64,000 nt of DNA. Source: JAGXLC01 sp964585385. GTDB lineage: Bacteria; Bacteroidota; Bacteroidia; Bacteroidales; UBA12077. Numbering within the stretch: position 1 is the first letter of the stretch; the number at the start of each line of letters is the position of its first letter. Location: assembly GCA_964585385.1 (NCBI GenBank), contig CAZPDP010000015.1:1-64000 (forward strand), in the 5' to 3' direction. Under the pieces are notes generated by a model that was given only the letters and a program-made list of their open reading frames with translations, was not told the DNA's origin and did not search any database. A program made the translations under genes and the position numbers. Shown here piece by piece: positions 1 through 8,092 of the stretch.

Positions 1-1526
1 TTGACCTGGCGCTGAAACCCGGCACAAACAAAGAACTTACCAAAGAAAAATTGTTGTGGGTTGAGGAAAAACTCTATGAAGTCAACCGGGAACTGATGGA
101 AAAGCATGACCGGGATAAGCCTTTTGTAAAAACCACCCAGATCAATTTGGGCAATGCTTTTAATAACGTAGAAACCGGGACCCATGCAGGTGTGATGCGG
201 GTTTTCTTAAATCCACCGGAGGGAACAAACGTTACGGATAAGACCATCCAAAACGCGCTGACTAAAAAAATCGGACAAATACCTGAAGCCTACAAGTTTG
301 CAATGGGCACTTCCAGTGGGCGTGCCAAACGGTTTGGGGCTCCTGTATCCATAGGGCTGCTCGGGTATGACCTCAATACACTGGAGAAAGCCAAAAGAGA
401 ACTGAGAGAAAGTCTTTCCGGGATGGATGCCCTTTATAATATTACGGACAACAGTCAGTTGGGAAGCCAGGAAATCAGAATCGGTTTAAAACCAAAGGCA
501 TATACCCTCGGCTTAACGCAGGCTTCATTAATGCGGCAGGTCAGAGATGCCTATTACGGCGCCCTGGCCCAGCGAATACAAGACGGAAAGGATGAAATAT
601 GGTTTTATGTCAGGTATCCGGAAAAAAACAGGGAAACCATCGGCCAGATGGAGAATATGATGGTACAAACCCCAAAAGGAAACTATCCCCTTTCAACCGT
701 AGCGGATTTGACCATGGGCAGGTCCCTCAGTAAGATAAACGGCTACAACGGAAGGCGGGTCATCCGGGTAGATGCCTACATGAAAGACCCGCGGGCTTCG
801 ATAACCCCAATAACCAATGAAGTGGAAAATAACATACTGCCCGGTATTATGGAAAAATACTCCGGAATTACCTACATGCACATGGGACAAAAGAAGGATA
901 CCCAGGAGCAAATACAAAGCCTGGTGAAATATTTCGGGATGGCATTGCTCATTATTGTACTCATCATCATTATTTTCTTTAAATCCCTCCGGCAGGGCCT
1001 TATGGTATTATTGTCCATTCCGCTTGGTATCCTGGGAGCCATTTGGGGGCATTCCATCCATAATGAACCCCTTTGCATGTTCAGCGTATTTGGTATGGTA
1101 GGGCTTACCGGGGTCATTATAAACGATTCCGTAATTTTTGTCTCCCGGTATAATCAATTGCTGATAGAAGGCTATAAGGTATTTCAGGCAGCTGTGGAAG
1201 CCGCTAAGTCGAGATTTCGTCCCATTCTTCTGACTACCCTAACCACTACTGCCGGGCTCATGCCGCTTATCCTGGAAACCAGCCCGGAAGCCCGTTTTCT
1301 TAGTCCAATGGCTATCTCTGTAGCTTACGGCGTTCTGTTTGGCGGTTTTTTCATCTTGCTTACTTTACCGGTTCAAATATTGGTTTCGAATCAATTGCTG
1401 GTAAAAACCAAAAAATTATTCGGGAAAAAGGATATCACACCGGAATCTGTTGAAGTTGCCGTTATTAATCATGAAATTGATCAGCAACTGGAAGAAGATA
1501 TCAGAAAAGAAACATCAGGGGAATAA
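1..1526 (+). CDS. RND efflux permease, C-terminal half (gene begins before the window)
   Basis: The frame is open from the first bases (codons in register with position 3) to TAA at 1524-1526, so about 507 C-terminal residues of a roughly 1000-residue AcrB-type pump are present. A long soluble porter/docking region comes first. A bundle of hydrophobic helices starts near base 920, including GLTGVIINDSVIFVSRYNQ and then RFRPILLTTLTTTAGLMPL, the usual TM11 region of RND pumps. The family exports drugs, detergents or metals with proton motive force, in a complex with an adaptor and a TolC channel. The TolC-type gene 76 bases downstream is the likely partner; the adaptor must lie upstream of the window. 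The substrate cannot be read from this half. Confidence 0.9.
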   Translation, partial: DLALKPGTNKELTKEKLLWVEEKLYEVNRELMEKHDRDKPFVKTTQINLGNAFNNVETGTHAGVMRVFLNPPEGTNVTDKTIQNALTKKIGQIPEAYKFAMGTSSGRAKRFGAPVSIGLLGYDLNTLEKAKRELRESLSGMDALYNITDNSQLGSQEIRIGLKPKAYTLGLTQASLMRQVRDAYYGALAQRIQDGKDEIWFYVRYPEKNRETIGQMENMMVQTPKGNYPLSTVADLTMGRSLSKINGYNGRRVIRVDAYMKDPRASITPITNEVENNILPGIMEKYSGITYMHMGQKKDTQEQIQSLVKYFGMALLIIVLIIIIFFKSLRQGLMVLLSIPLGILGAIWGHSIHNEPLCMFSVFGMVGLTGVIINDSVIFVSRYNQLLIEGYKVFQAAVEAAKSRFRPILLTTLTTTAGLMPLILETSPEARFLSPMAISVAYGVLFGGFFILLTLPVQILVSNQLLVKTKKLFGKKDITPESVEVAVINHEIDQQLEEDIRKETSGE

Positions 1527-1602
1527 GCAGAATCGCTCAGACTGGTTACAATCAGGCTGCATGTTATTCTGCCTGAATTAAAAAATTGAAAGACTGAAAA
1601 TT

Positions 1603-2907
1603 ATGAAAAAACTTCTTATTGCATTGTTTACGATTACAACCTTAAGCGCTTCTGCACAGGAAAAGCAGGCCTTGTCGCTGGAAGAGGCCGTAAACACCGC
1701 CCTGGAAAATAACTACGGCATCATTACCATTCAGAAAGACCAGGAACTTGCTGAATTAAAAAACAACTGGGGTACTGCCGGCGCTTTACCGAATATCCGT
1801 TTTGTCGGATCAGGGAATTATTCAGAAGAATTCGACAGTGAAAATGGATATACATCTGAAAGCCTCAATGCAACCGTTGAGTTGAAACAAACACTTTTCA
1901 GGGGATTTAGCGTCCGTATTCAGAAAGACCGGCTGGAAAAGCTGGAGAAGCTTTCCGAAGAAAATGTGTCGCTTGTCCTTGAAAATACTATTTTTAATGT
2001 CATTCTCAGCTATTACAATATACTGTTGACGCAGGAACAAGTAGATATTGCCCATACAAACATGAATCTGTCAAAGGATCGTTATCAACGGTTACAAGAG
2101 AGCAAAGAAATCGGGAGCGCCAGAACCTATGAGGTATTGCAGGCAAAAAATGCATTCCTGGAAGATAGTTCGGAATATCTCTCCGCAAAATCGTCTTATA
2201 ATAATACTGTTCGTGAATTAAATTACCTGATGGCCGAACCCATGGAACAAAATTACCGGTTCACATCGGAGTTCGAACCGGATACAACAAGCTTCAGCCG
2301 CTCTGTTCTATCAGAGAAAATGCTGGAGAACAACAAAACATTGCGAAATCAGTATATCAATCTGGAACTGGCAAAACTGGAGGTAAAATCGGCGCAGAGC
2401 GCCTATTACCCAAGTCTGTCTTTAACTGCCTCAGGAGGGTACTCCGAATCTGAAACAAATTATGAAACCGCGACTCAGGCCTTCGATAGAAATCCTGATG
2501 GTTATAATGCTTCCGTGGGTATATCCCTTTCATACACCATCTACAATGGGAATGAACGCAAACGGGCGCTGGAAGCGGCTAAAATCGAAAGACAAATATC
2601 GGGTATTGAGCAGGAGGAGATGATCCAGGACCTAAAAAACCAACTGGCACAGGAGTACGAATTGTATAATGTTCGCAAGGAATTGCTCAACGTGGCTAAA
2701 GAAAACCTGGAAGCAGCCGGACTGAATCTGAAGATATCCAGGGAAAAATACCGGAACGGTACCATCAATTCTTTTAATTTCAGGGATGTACAACAGATTC
2801 ATCAAAATGCTGCCTACCGGTATCAGCGAGCTGTCTTTAATGTGATTCAGAGTTATCATACATTACTGAGATTGACGGGAGGTATTATTGAAGAATATGA
2901 GGAATAA
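1603..2907 (+). CDS. TolC-family outer membrane efflux protein
   Basis: 434 residues with a clear signal peptide (MKKLLIALFTITTLSASA, cleavage before QEK). The rest is the duplicated long-helix pattern of outer-membrane efflux proteins, with the repeat-type phrases LSLEEAVNTALENNYGI near the N-terminus and LKISREKYRNGTINSFNFRD near residue 375. Such proteins trimerise into a barrel plus periplasmic tunnel. It follows the RND permease and is probably co-transcribed with it, giving the exit duct of that pump. Length and architecture are normal. The ATG at 1603 starts directly at the signal peptide. Confidence 0.92.
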   Translation: MKKLLIALFTITTLSASAQEKQALSLEEAVNTALENNYGIITIQKDQELAELKNNWGTAGALPNIRFVGSGNYSEEFDSENGYTSESLNATVELKQTLFRGFSVRIQKDRLEKLEKLSEENVSLVLENTIFNVILSYYNILLTQEQVDIAHTNMNLSKDRYQRLQESKEIGSARTYEVLQAKNAFLEDSSEYLSAKSSYNNTVRELNYLMAEPMEQNYRFTSEFEPDTTSFSRSVLSEKMLENNKTLRNQYINLELAKLEVKSAQSAYYPSLSLTASGGYSESETNYETATQAFDRNPDGYNASVGISLSYTIYNGNERKRALEAAKIERQISGIEQEEMIQDLKNQLAQEYELYNVRKELLNVAKENLEAAGLNLKISREKYRNGTINSFNFRDVQQIHQNAAYRYQRAVFNVIQSYHTLLRLTGGIIEEYEE

Positions 2908-2916
2908 TTTAGTATA

Positions 2917-2948
2917 TTTGCATATACTTAATAAATTTTATAATTTTG
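2917..2948 (+). promoter_or_regulatory. Predicted Bacteroidota-type promoter for the small His/Cys-rich gene
   Basis: TTTG at 2917-2920 is followed 20 bases later by TAATTTTG (2941-2948), matching the -33 TTTG / -7 TAnnTTTG consensus. It lies 46 bases before the ATG at 2995. A second TAnnTTTG match, TATATTTG, ends at 2920. Seen by eye only. Confidence 0.5.
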
Positions 2949-2994
2949 CGTTATAAATAATAAATAAATGTTAAATCAAATAAGGAGGTCAATT

Positions 2995-3183
2995 ATGTGT
3001 TGTCATTCAAATCATCCCAAACAAGGAACTCATCACGGCCATGGTGCCGGAATGCCGGGTCATCATCCTATGTTCTGGAGCAGGAAAAAGCGGAGAAAAA
3101 TACTGGAACATCAGCGTGAATGCCTTCAGGAACAACTGGAAGATATGGAAGAAGCCATCCGGGAAATGGATGAGGAGAAATAA
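2995..3183 (+). CDS. Small histidine/cysteine-rich protein with C-terminal coiled coil
   Basis: I choose ATG 2995 (62 residues) rather than the in-frame ATG at 2968, because a full AAGGAGG Shine-Dalgarno sits at 2982-2988, six bases upstream. That is unusual for Bacteroidota, which rarely use one. The N-terminal half is MCCHSNHPKQGTHHGHGAG followed by more His and Gly, a likely metal-binding segment. The C-terminal half (from about residue 31) is charged, with Leu/Met/Ile spacing of a helix: RECLQEQLEDMEEAIREMDE. No named family is recognised. Its place between two transport clusters suggests a metal-sensing or metal-buffering accessory, but that is inference. Confidence 0.6.
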   Translation: MCCHSNHPKQGTHHGHGAGMPGHHPMFWSRKKRRKILEHQRECLQEQLEDMEEAIREMDEEK

Positions 3184-3300
3184 GATAATTTTGGGAAGGG
3201 GTTCTTCTAATAGAACTTCAGAGACCGGGTAAAAATGAAGAGCATGAAAGTATGAGTGTTATTGAGGAACAGAAGTCTTTATGGTTTCATGAGACTAGCG

Positions 3301-3450
3301 CCATGCTTCAGCATGGTGAAACGGTTCAGCCAACCTACCCCTCATTTTCCAGCCCACTTCAGTGGGCTTTCGGACATTGGTAAGCCGGCTCAAAGCCGGC
3401 TAGGAGTATGTTAGGTGTTCGGTTCAGCATCACCCACGTGAACGTGGGTG
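3301..3450. repeat. Four-hairpin palindromic repeat array, copy 1
   Basis: Four GC-rich stem-loops stand in an AT-rich gap of 386 bases (3184-3569) that holds no gene. A: CCATGC-TTCA-GCATGG (3301-3316). B: AGCCCAC-TTCA-GTGGGCT (3351-3368). C: AGCCGGCT-CAA-AGCCGGCT (3383-3401). D: CACCCACG-TGAA-CGTGGGTG (3431-3450). A, B and D share a TTCA loop or its complement TGAA. A second array with the same hairpins lies at 44589-44762. This resembles REP/REPIN-type dispersed repeats; no transposase is present nearby. Confidence 0.75.
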
Positions 3451-3569
3451 CTAACCTCATGAACTCAATCTTTGGTCTGTCGGCGAAACACGACAAATCA
3501 AGGTGGTTCTTCTGCGAAAACAAATTTTTTAATCTTCAATAGAATCATTAATTTATAAAACAAAACACC

Positions 3570-3890
3570 ATGAAAATATTCGATTTACAATCCACTTCAG
3601 CTTATCCCTACGAGCAAAGGGATAAGAACGTGTTGTACCAGGCAGAGGCGTTTAAAACGAGGATCATAGAACTGAAGAAAGGAGAAAAACTGCCGCCCGA
3701 TGAACCCTGTGAGATGGAAACCTATGTCATTTTTTACATTGTTTCGGGACGGATCGGCCTAAACATCGATAACGAATACGCTGAAGCAGGAAAAGACCAG
3801 TGCGTCATTTCAGAACCGGCTCTTTACCAGATGGAAGCTTTAGAAGATACTAAAATTCTTGGTATTCAGATTCAAAAAAGCGAGGAATAA
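3570..3890 (+). CDS. Cupin-like small protein
   Basis: 106 residues with the alternating beta pattern of a single-domain cupin: FKTRIIELKKGEKLPPDEP, then METYVIFYIVSGRIGLNID, then the closing strand ALEDTKILGIQIQ. The usual metal-binding His residues of motif 1 are not evident (PPDEPCEMET in place of a typical HxHxxxE), so enzymatic activity is doubtful and a binding or sensory role is possible. Its stop codon overlaps the start of the next gene by one base (TAATG), so translation is coupled to the half-size permease. Fold assignment is by pattern only. Confidence 0.6.
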   Translation: MKIFDLQSTSAYPYEQRDKNVLYQAEAFKTRIIELKKGEKLPPDEPCEMETYVIFYIVSGRIGLNIDNEYAEAGKDQCVISEPALYQMEALEDTKILGIQIQKSEE

Positions 3891-4369
3891 TGACCATTCT
3901 TTTTGTCATAACAGGTTTGTTGCTGCTGGTCTCCTTCCTCGCCAACAGGCAGAAAACCCTGAACGGTTTGAAAAAAGGAGCCATGCAGTTTCTCAAGCTC
4001 CTCCCAACCTTGCTTACAGTCATCATTCTCGTGAGTGTAGCTTTATTCTTCACCCCGGAAAAGATGCTGATTAAATATTTCGGCGACCAGGCCGGTGTCC
4101 TTGGGTATGCGATGGCCGCCTTAGTGGGCAGCGTTTCGCTGATACCCGGATTTATATCCTACCCGATGGCAGGAATGCTTCTGGAAAGCGGAGTTAGTTA
4201 CGGAATACTTGCCATATTTATCACCACACTGAAAATGGTTGGCACTCTCACCATACCGGTGGAAGCCAAATACTTCGGTATGAAAGTGACACTGATGAGA
4301 AACGGGTTGAGTTTTCTCGGAGCCATTGTTATTGGGGTAATCATGGCTATTATTTACTCATTGACTTAA
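3890..4369 (+). CDS. Half-size permease, ArsP/COG0701-like (first half)
   Basis: 159 residues, about four to five transmembrane helices. MLIKYFGDQAGVLGYAMAAL followed by VGSVSLIPGFISYPMAGMLL resembles one half of the large permease family that includes ArsP (PF03773), where KYFG and GxxxxxP motifs recur in each half. A full-length relative lies in this window at 52973 and has the matching phrase LKYFGAQAKKWV. Here the family is split over two adjacent genes, this one and the next, each of about half size. Translation is coupled to the cupin gene upstream. Substrate unknown; metalloids or small organics are possible. Confidence 0.65.
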   Translation: MTILFVITGLLLLVSFLANRQKTLNGLKKGAMQFLKLLPTLLTVIILVSVALFFTPEKMLIKYFGDQAGVLGYAMAALVGSVSLIPGFISYPMAGMLLESGVSYGILAIFITTLKMVGTLTIPVEAKYFGMKVTLMRNGLSFLGAIVIGVIMAIIYSLT

Positions 4370-4378
4370 ACACAATGT

Positions 4379-4915
4379 ATGAATAAACAATTACGGAAAT
4401 ATAAATTCGATTTACCGGTAATTCTCCTGTTTGCTGGTTTTATCGGTATTTCGTATGGCGTGGATTTCGCTGCAGGCGAAGAATTGTTTCAAACAACTTT
4501 CTGGCGGTTCCTGAAAGAAATGCTTATGATCCTTCCCTGTATATTTATATTGATCGGACTGTTCGATGTGTGGATACCAAAAGAAAAAATCGAGAAACAC
4601 GTAGGTGAAGGCTCCGGCATGAAAGGCGCGGGCCTCATGATCCTGCTTGCTGTCATTCAGCCCGGCTCTTTATATGTGGCTTTTCCTTTTGCGCATCTGC
4701 TGTGGAAAAAAGGGACCAGTCTGCGGAATATATTTATTTACGTAGGCATGTTCAGCGCCGCCAAAATCCCCATGCTTACTTTCGAAATCGGATTTCTGGG
4801 ACTGAAGTTTTCTATGCTCAGATTAATACTAACCATTCCCGTCTTTATCCTCATTGCGGTTATTATGGAGCGCAGGCTTCGGAACAAATCGTATGAAATA
4901 ACCAGGCCGGAATAG
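4379..4915 (+). CDS. Half-size permease, ArsP/COG0701-like (second half)
   Basis: 178 residues, about five transmembrane helices. The phrases VWIPKEKIEKHVGEGSGMKG, AVIQPGSLYVAFPFAHLLWK and SAAKIPMLTFEIGFLGL mirror those of the preceding half-permease and match the repeat of PF03773-type permeases. Only nine bases separate the two genes, so they very likely form a heterodimeric transporter equal to the fused single-chain proteins. The TetR gene 137 bases downstream could regulate the set. No metal-binding cysteine motif is visible. Confidence 0.65.
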   Translation: MNKQLRKYKFDLPVILLFAGFIGISYGVDFAAGEELFQTTFWRFLKEMLMILPCIFILIGLFDVWIPKEKIEKHVGEGSGMKGAGLMILLAVIQPGSLYVAFPFAHLLWKKGTSLRNIFIYVGMFSAAKIPMLTFEIGFLGLKFSMLRLILTIPVFILIAVIMERRLRNKSYEITRPE

Positions 4916-5052
4916 ACAACAAACAGTCCATGAATTTATAGATTAACTAACCGATGAGGCTATCTTAATCATTCATCCCATTTCTTGTGAAAATGAATTT
5001 TCTTTTTTACCCGGAAAATGTATTTTTGTTATGAAACAAGAATAAAAAATCC

Positions 5053-5637
5053 ATGGCAACATTAACCCAAAAACAGGAAGAAATCATCGATAAAGCTATC
5101 AAGCTCATTGACCAAAAGGGAATACAGGGCCTTACCATAAAGAACCTGGCCAAGGAGATTGGGGTTACCGAAGGTGCTATTTACAGGCATTTTGAAAACA
5201 AAAAGCAGATATTGCTCTCTATCCTAAGTCTTTTCAGGGAAAAAATGAAAGAATTACAGTCATCGGCCCGGTCTTCTGAGCAAACCACTTACGCAAAGTT
5301 ACAGGTCATATTAAACAATTTCCGAAAGTATTTTGAATCCAACCCGGCCATTGTTTCGGTTATTTTTGCTGAAGAAATATTTCAGAATGACAATGAGTTA
5401 TCCGGCGAGGTAGCAGAACTGATTAAAGAAAACCAGGAACTCATGCTTTCATTAATCCGGGAAGGAAAATCCAGCGGAGAGCTTAGAAAAGACCTGGACG
5501 ACCAAATGATGGTCAACAGCATTCTAGGCCCCTTTCGTTTGATGGTAAAAAAGTGGAAGATGGAAGGTTTTTCCGTCTCGCTGAAAAACAGCCTGCAAGA
5601 TTTCTTAAATTACCTGAAGGCTACGATATTTAATTAG
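5053..5637 (+). CDS. TetR/AcrR-family transcriptional regulator
   Basis: 194 residues. The N-terminal helix-turn-helix is typical: IDQKGIQGLTIKNLAKEIG, recognition helix VTEGAIYRHFENK. The C-terminal ligand domain is all-helical and unremarkable. The DNA-binding helix is nearly the same as in the TetR proteins at 7462 and 31898, so the three probably recognise related operators (see the palindromes at 6026, 7438, 8059, 22142, 31840 and 40822). A TAnnTTTG box (TATTTTTG, 5021-5028) lies 24 bases before the start, but no copy of that palindrome is seen at this promoter. Confidence 0.92.
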   Translation: MATLTQKQEEIIDKAIKLIDQKGIQGLTIKNLAKEIGVTEGAIYRHFENKKQILLSILSLFREKMKELQSSARSSEQTTYAKLQVILNNFRKYFESNPAIVSVIFAEEIFQNDNELSGEVAELIKENQELMLSLIREGKSSGELRKDLDDQMMVNSILGPFRLMVKKWKMEGFSVSLKNSLQDFLNYLKATIFN

Positions 5638-5639
5638 GT

Positions 5640-5939
5640 TTATCTCAGGAGAATGGCTGGTGGTCAAGAGAGAATGTATCCGCGTTAAAAGAGGCTACAC
5701 ATCTCCAATTGGGTTTTGTAATTCATGAGGATACAAATAGAAAATATGCTGAAGTGAAACTTACTTCTTCAAATATTTCAAGAAGTCTGCAGACATTTAT
5801 AAGAACATACAGGCCGAAACGATGTTTTGTTGTCAGCTATGAAGGCAAGAAACAAATTGTGAACTATAAGTCTACAACAATAGAGTTTCTTGATATCAAA
5901 TCGCTATTAGAGCTTTCTATATTTTTTCCCAAGAATTAA
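5640..5939 (+). pseudogene. C-terminal remnant of a DUF4143-type ATPase/nuclease-like protein
   Basis: An open frame directly after the TetR stop has no credible start (only a TTG at 5709) and about 99 codons. Its centre, GFVIHEDTNRKYAEVKLTSS, followed by LQTFIRTYRPKRCFVVS, matches the C-terminal PD-(D/E)xK-like tail common in DUF4143 AAA proteins, where an EVK motif precedes a strand and a final alpha/beta unit. The N-terminal AAA domain that should precede it is absent, so I read this as a truncated relic. Family assignment rests on the EVK/strand pattern. Confidence 0.45.
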
Positions 5940-6025
5940 CTTTAACCAGGCTAAGCCCATATATATCAACCATCTTTCTTTGAATTGAACAAATCTGATT
6001 CTGTTTTGTCACTTTAGTAGAGTAT

Positions 6026-6045
6026 GTAAGTAATAATTTACTTAC
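6026..6045. promoter_or_regulatory. TetR-type palindromic operator 1
   Basis: GTAAGTAATAATTTACTTAC has two perfect 8-base half sites around a 4-base centre. It lies 46 bases before the metal transporter gene at 6092. TTTTG at 6003-6007 could be the -33 element, with the operator over the -7 region. It matches five other sites in this window. Confidence 0.7.
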
Positions 6046-6091
6046 AGTCTTAATTCAATCTTTTATACAGGAATATAAAAAGTACAAAATT

Positions 6092-6970
6092 ATGACAACA
6101 CAGAATCTGACGAAAGAACAAATTGAAAAAGTGAAGTTTTTCCAGAAAAACGAAATTACAGAATACCATATTTACAAGCGTCTTGCCAGGAAGATGAAAA
6201 ACGAAAATGCTGAGGTGCTGAATGAAATTGCTGATGATGAATTAAAACACTATAATTTCTGGGAAAATTGCAGCGGAGAGAAGGTTCAGCCCAATAAGTG
6301 GAAAGTTTTCAAGTTTTACTGGATTACCCGTATTTTTGGTCTTACCTTCGGTATTAAACTGATGGAAAGTGGTGAAGAAGGAGCCCAGGAGATGTATAAG
6401 GAAGCTACCGAATATATCCCGGAGGCTAAGAGCGTGGTGGAAGATGAAGATAAACATGAACACAAACTGATCGCCATGCTTAAAGAAAAGAAACTTGATT
6501 ATGTAGGATCTATTGTTTTGGGCTTGAATGATGCGCTTGTTGAATTGACCGGTGCATTAGCCGGATTTACCTTGGCACTGCAAAATACAAGACTGATTGC
6601 CCTCGCCGGATTAATTACAGGAATTGCAGCTTCATTTTCAATGGGGGCCTCAGAATACCTGTCTAAGCGGTCGGATGATGAATCCTCCGATGCACTCACC
6701 TCTGCATTGTATACAGGATCTGCTTATATTATCACTGTTTTTATTCTGATTTTACCTTTTCTTTTACTCGAAAATTATTTTATAGCGCTTGGATTTACAT
6801 TGCTATTTGCTTTGTTAATTATCATGGGCTTTAATTATTATGTCGCAGTAGCTAAAGACCTGAGTTTCAAAAAGCGCTTTGCTGAAATGGCTCTGCTCAG
6901 TATAGGTGTAGCTGCTTTTACCTTCGGCATCAGCTATTTCGTAAGAATGTTCTTTGGGGTGGAAGTGTAA
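6092..6970 (+). CDS. Rubrerythrin-like domain fused to VIT1/CCC1 metal transporter (MbfA-like)
   Basis: 292 residues with two domains. Residues 1-135 are ferritin/rubrerythrin-like, with di-iron candidate ligands E21/E24 (NEITEYHIYKR), DDELKH at 48-53 and EDEDKHEH at 117-124. Residues 136-292 carry about five membrane helices with the VIT1/CCC1 signature YVGSIVLGLNDALVELTGAL and SMGASEYLSKRS. Related MbfA-type proteins export iron from the cytoplasm, the cytosolic domain sensing or loading it; manganese is an alternative. A TetR-type operator lies just upstream, so expression is probably repressed by one of the neighbouring TetR proteins rather than by an iron regulator alone. Confidence 0.88.
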   Translation: MTTQNLTKEQIEKVKFFQKNEITEYHIYKRLARKMKNENAEVLNEIADDELKHYNFWENCSGEKVQPNKWKVFKFYWITRIFGLTFGIKLMESGEEGAQEMYKEATEYIPEAKSVVEDEDKHEHKLIAMLKEKKLDYVGSIVLGLNDALVELTGALAGFTLALQNTRLIALAGLITGIAASFSMGASEYLSKRSDDESSDALTSALYTGSAYIITVFILILPFLLLENYFIALGFTLLFALLIIMGFNYYVAVAKDLSFKKRFAEMALLSIGVAAFTFGISYFVRMFFGVEV

Positions 6971-7407
6971 ATTATTCCGGGGGTCATTCGGTAGTCACTC
7001 AGTTGTCACTCGGTGGTCATTCGGTTGTTTAGCGTTTCCTGTTTCGCGTTCCGGGTTTCGGGTTCGGGGTTTGAAGCACTCAGTTGTCATTCAGTTGTCA
7101 TTCGCTAGTCACACGGTTGTTTCGCATTTTGCTTTTCGGGTTCTGGGTTCCGGGTTTCGGTTGAATGTTTGAGATTGTTTTTACAGTTAGTGGTTAATTG
7201 AGATCGGTTACTTCCCATTTATCCCGGAGGGATTGCATTATTGTAGAGAGATTGGGTATCAGGAGATGACTTACCGCGGAGCGGTTACATTATCGGAACC
7301 ATCCTGCAACTTCAGATTCTGCGACCTGTCAGGGCCTTCAAGACCCGACAGTGTCTGAACGTTTGCTAATTAGAACAAAATAAATTCCTTTTTTTTCAAA
7401 AAAATCC
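6971..7407. repeat. Gene-free low-complexity tandem repeats and small hairpins
   Basis: About 440 bases without a credible gene. From 6978 to about 7170 there are imperfect repeats of a roughly 12-base unit (GTCAYTCGGTNG) alternating with GTTTCG/GGGTTCCGGG runs. Then come small stems: ACCGCGGAGCGGT near 7274 and CTGTC-GGG...CCC-GACAG near 7327-7352. The base composition differs sharply from the flanking genes. It looks like accumulated REP-type intergenic repeats. Confidence 0.6.
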
Positions 7408-7457
7408 TTGACAACAATTATTTTTTGATTTATCTTTGTAAGTAAATATTTACTAAC
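7408..7457 (+). promoter_or_regulatory. Promoter with overlapping TetR-type operator 2
   Basis: TTG at 7408-7410, 20 bases, then TATCTTTG at 7431-7438 forms a Bacteroidota promoter. The palindrome GTAAGTAAATATTTACTAAC (7438-7457) begins on the last base of the -7 box and would cover the transcription start. It stands four bases before the TetR gene, which points to autorepression. Confidence 0.75.
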
Positions 7458-7461
7458 AATT

Positions 7462-8040
7462 ATGACAAACGCAAAACAACAAACAATAATGAACAATGCC
7501 ATGGAAATCATCGGCAGCGAAGGGATAAACGGGCTTACTATCACCCACCTTTCAACAAGGATTGGTGTAAGCGATGGCGCAATTTACCGGCATTTCGACT
7601 CGAAAATGTCGATAATAAAAGAAATCCTGAATGAACTGTTTTACAATATCTCCGACCAGATGATGGCTGAAATAAACAGTAAAAAAAAGACGCGGGATAA
7701 GTTACAGGGGATTACCTCAAAACTTTATCGACTCTTCGAAGAGAAGCCGGGTTATGTATCCCTTTTGTTCTCCGAGGAATACTTCGTATCCGATGATGAA
7801 ATATTCTACCTCATGCATACCATCATCAATACGATGCAACTCTATCTGAGACAAATGCTTGATCAAGGCATTAAACAAAAAGATTTGAAAAGCTCCCTGG
7901 ATAGTCAGAATATGGCTCTGCTTATTATGGGTACTATGCGTATTACAGTGCTGAACTGGCGTCTGAAAAGAAACCGGAATGGACTGGAGAAAACAGGAGT
8001 AAGGTTGATAAACAGTGTTATCGAATTAATGGAAAACTAA
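7462..8040 (+). CDS. TetR/AcrR-family transcriptional regulator
   Basis: 192 residues. The helix-turn-helix reads EGINGLTITHLSTRIGVSDG and continues AIYRHFDSK, very close to the regulators at 5053 and 31898. The C-terminal domain is helical and unrelated to known ligands by eye. The palindromic operator directly before its ATG suggests that it represses itself. A degenerate copy of the same operator lies in the 52-base gap before the MMPL exporter downstream, so it is the best candidate repressor of the lipid-export genes that follow. Confidence 0.93.
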   Translation: MTNAKQQTIMNNAMEIIGSEGINGLTITHLSTRIGVSDGAIYRHFDSKMSIIKEILNELFYNISDQMMAEINSKKKTRDKLQGITSKLYRLFEEKPGYVSLLFSEEYFVSDDEIFYLMHTIINTMQLYLRQMLDQGIKQKDLKSSLDSQNMALLIMGTMRITVLNWRLKRNRNGLEKTGVRLINSVIELMEN

Positions 8041-8058
8041 ATTTTTTTATCTAAATGA

Positions 8059-8078
8059 ATCAGTAATCATTCACTTAC
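8059..8078. promoter_or_regulatory. Degenerate TetR-type operator 3
   Basis: ATCAGTAATCATTCACTTAC matches operator 1 at 16 of 20 positions by eye; the right half site (CACTTAC) is intact. It lies 14 bases before the MMPL gene at 8093. It may be a weaker internal site of the TetR-exporter operon. Confidence 0.5.
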
Positions 8079-8092
8079 AAAAACAAACTTTT

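Noticed and set aside
3301..3450. Simple transcription terminators for the upstream small gene
   Set aside because: Four stems in series, no T run, and a second rotated copy elsewhere fit a dispersed repeat better.
6954..7172. 72-codon frame in the tandem repeat region
   Set aside because: Translation is made of the DNA repeat words; no independent coding support.
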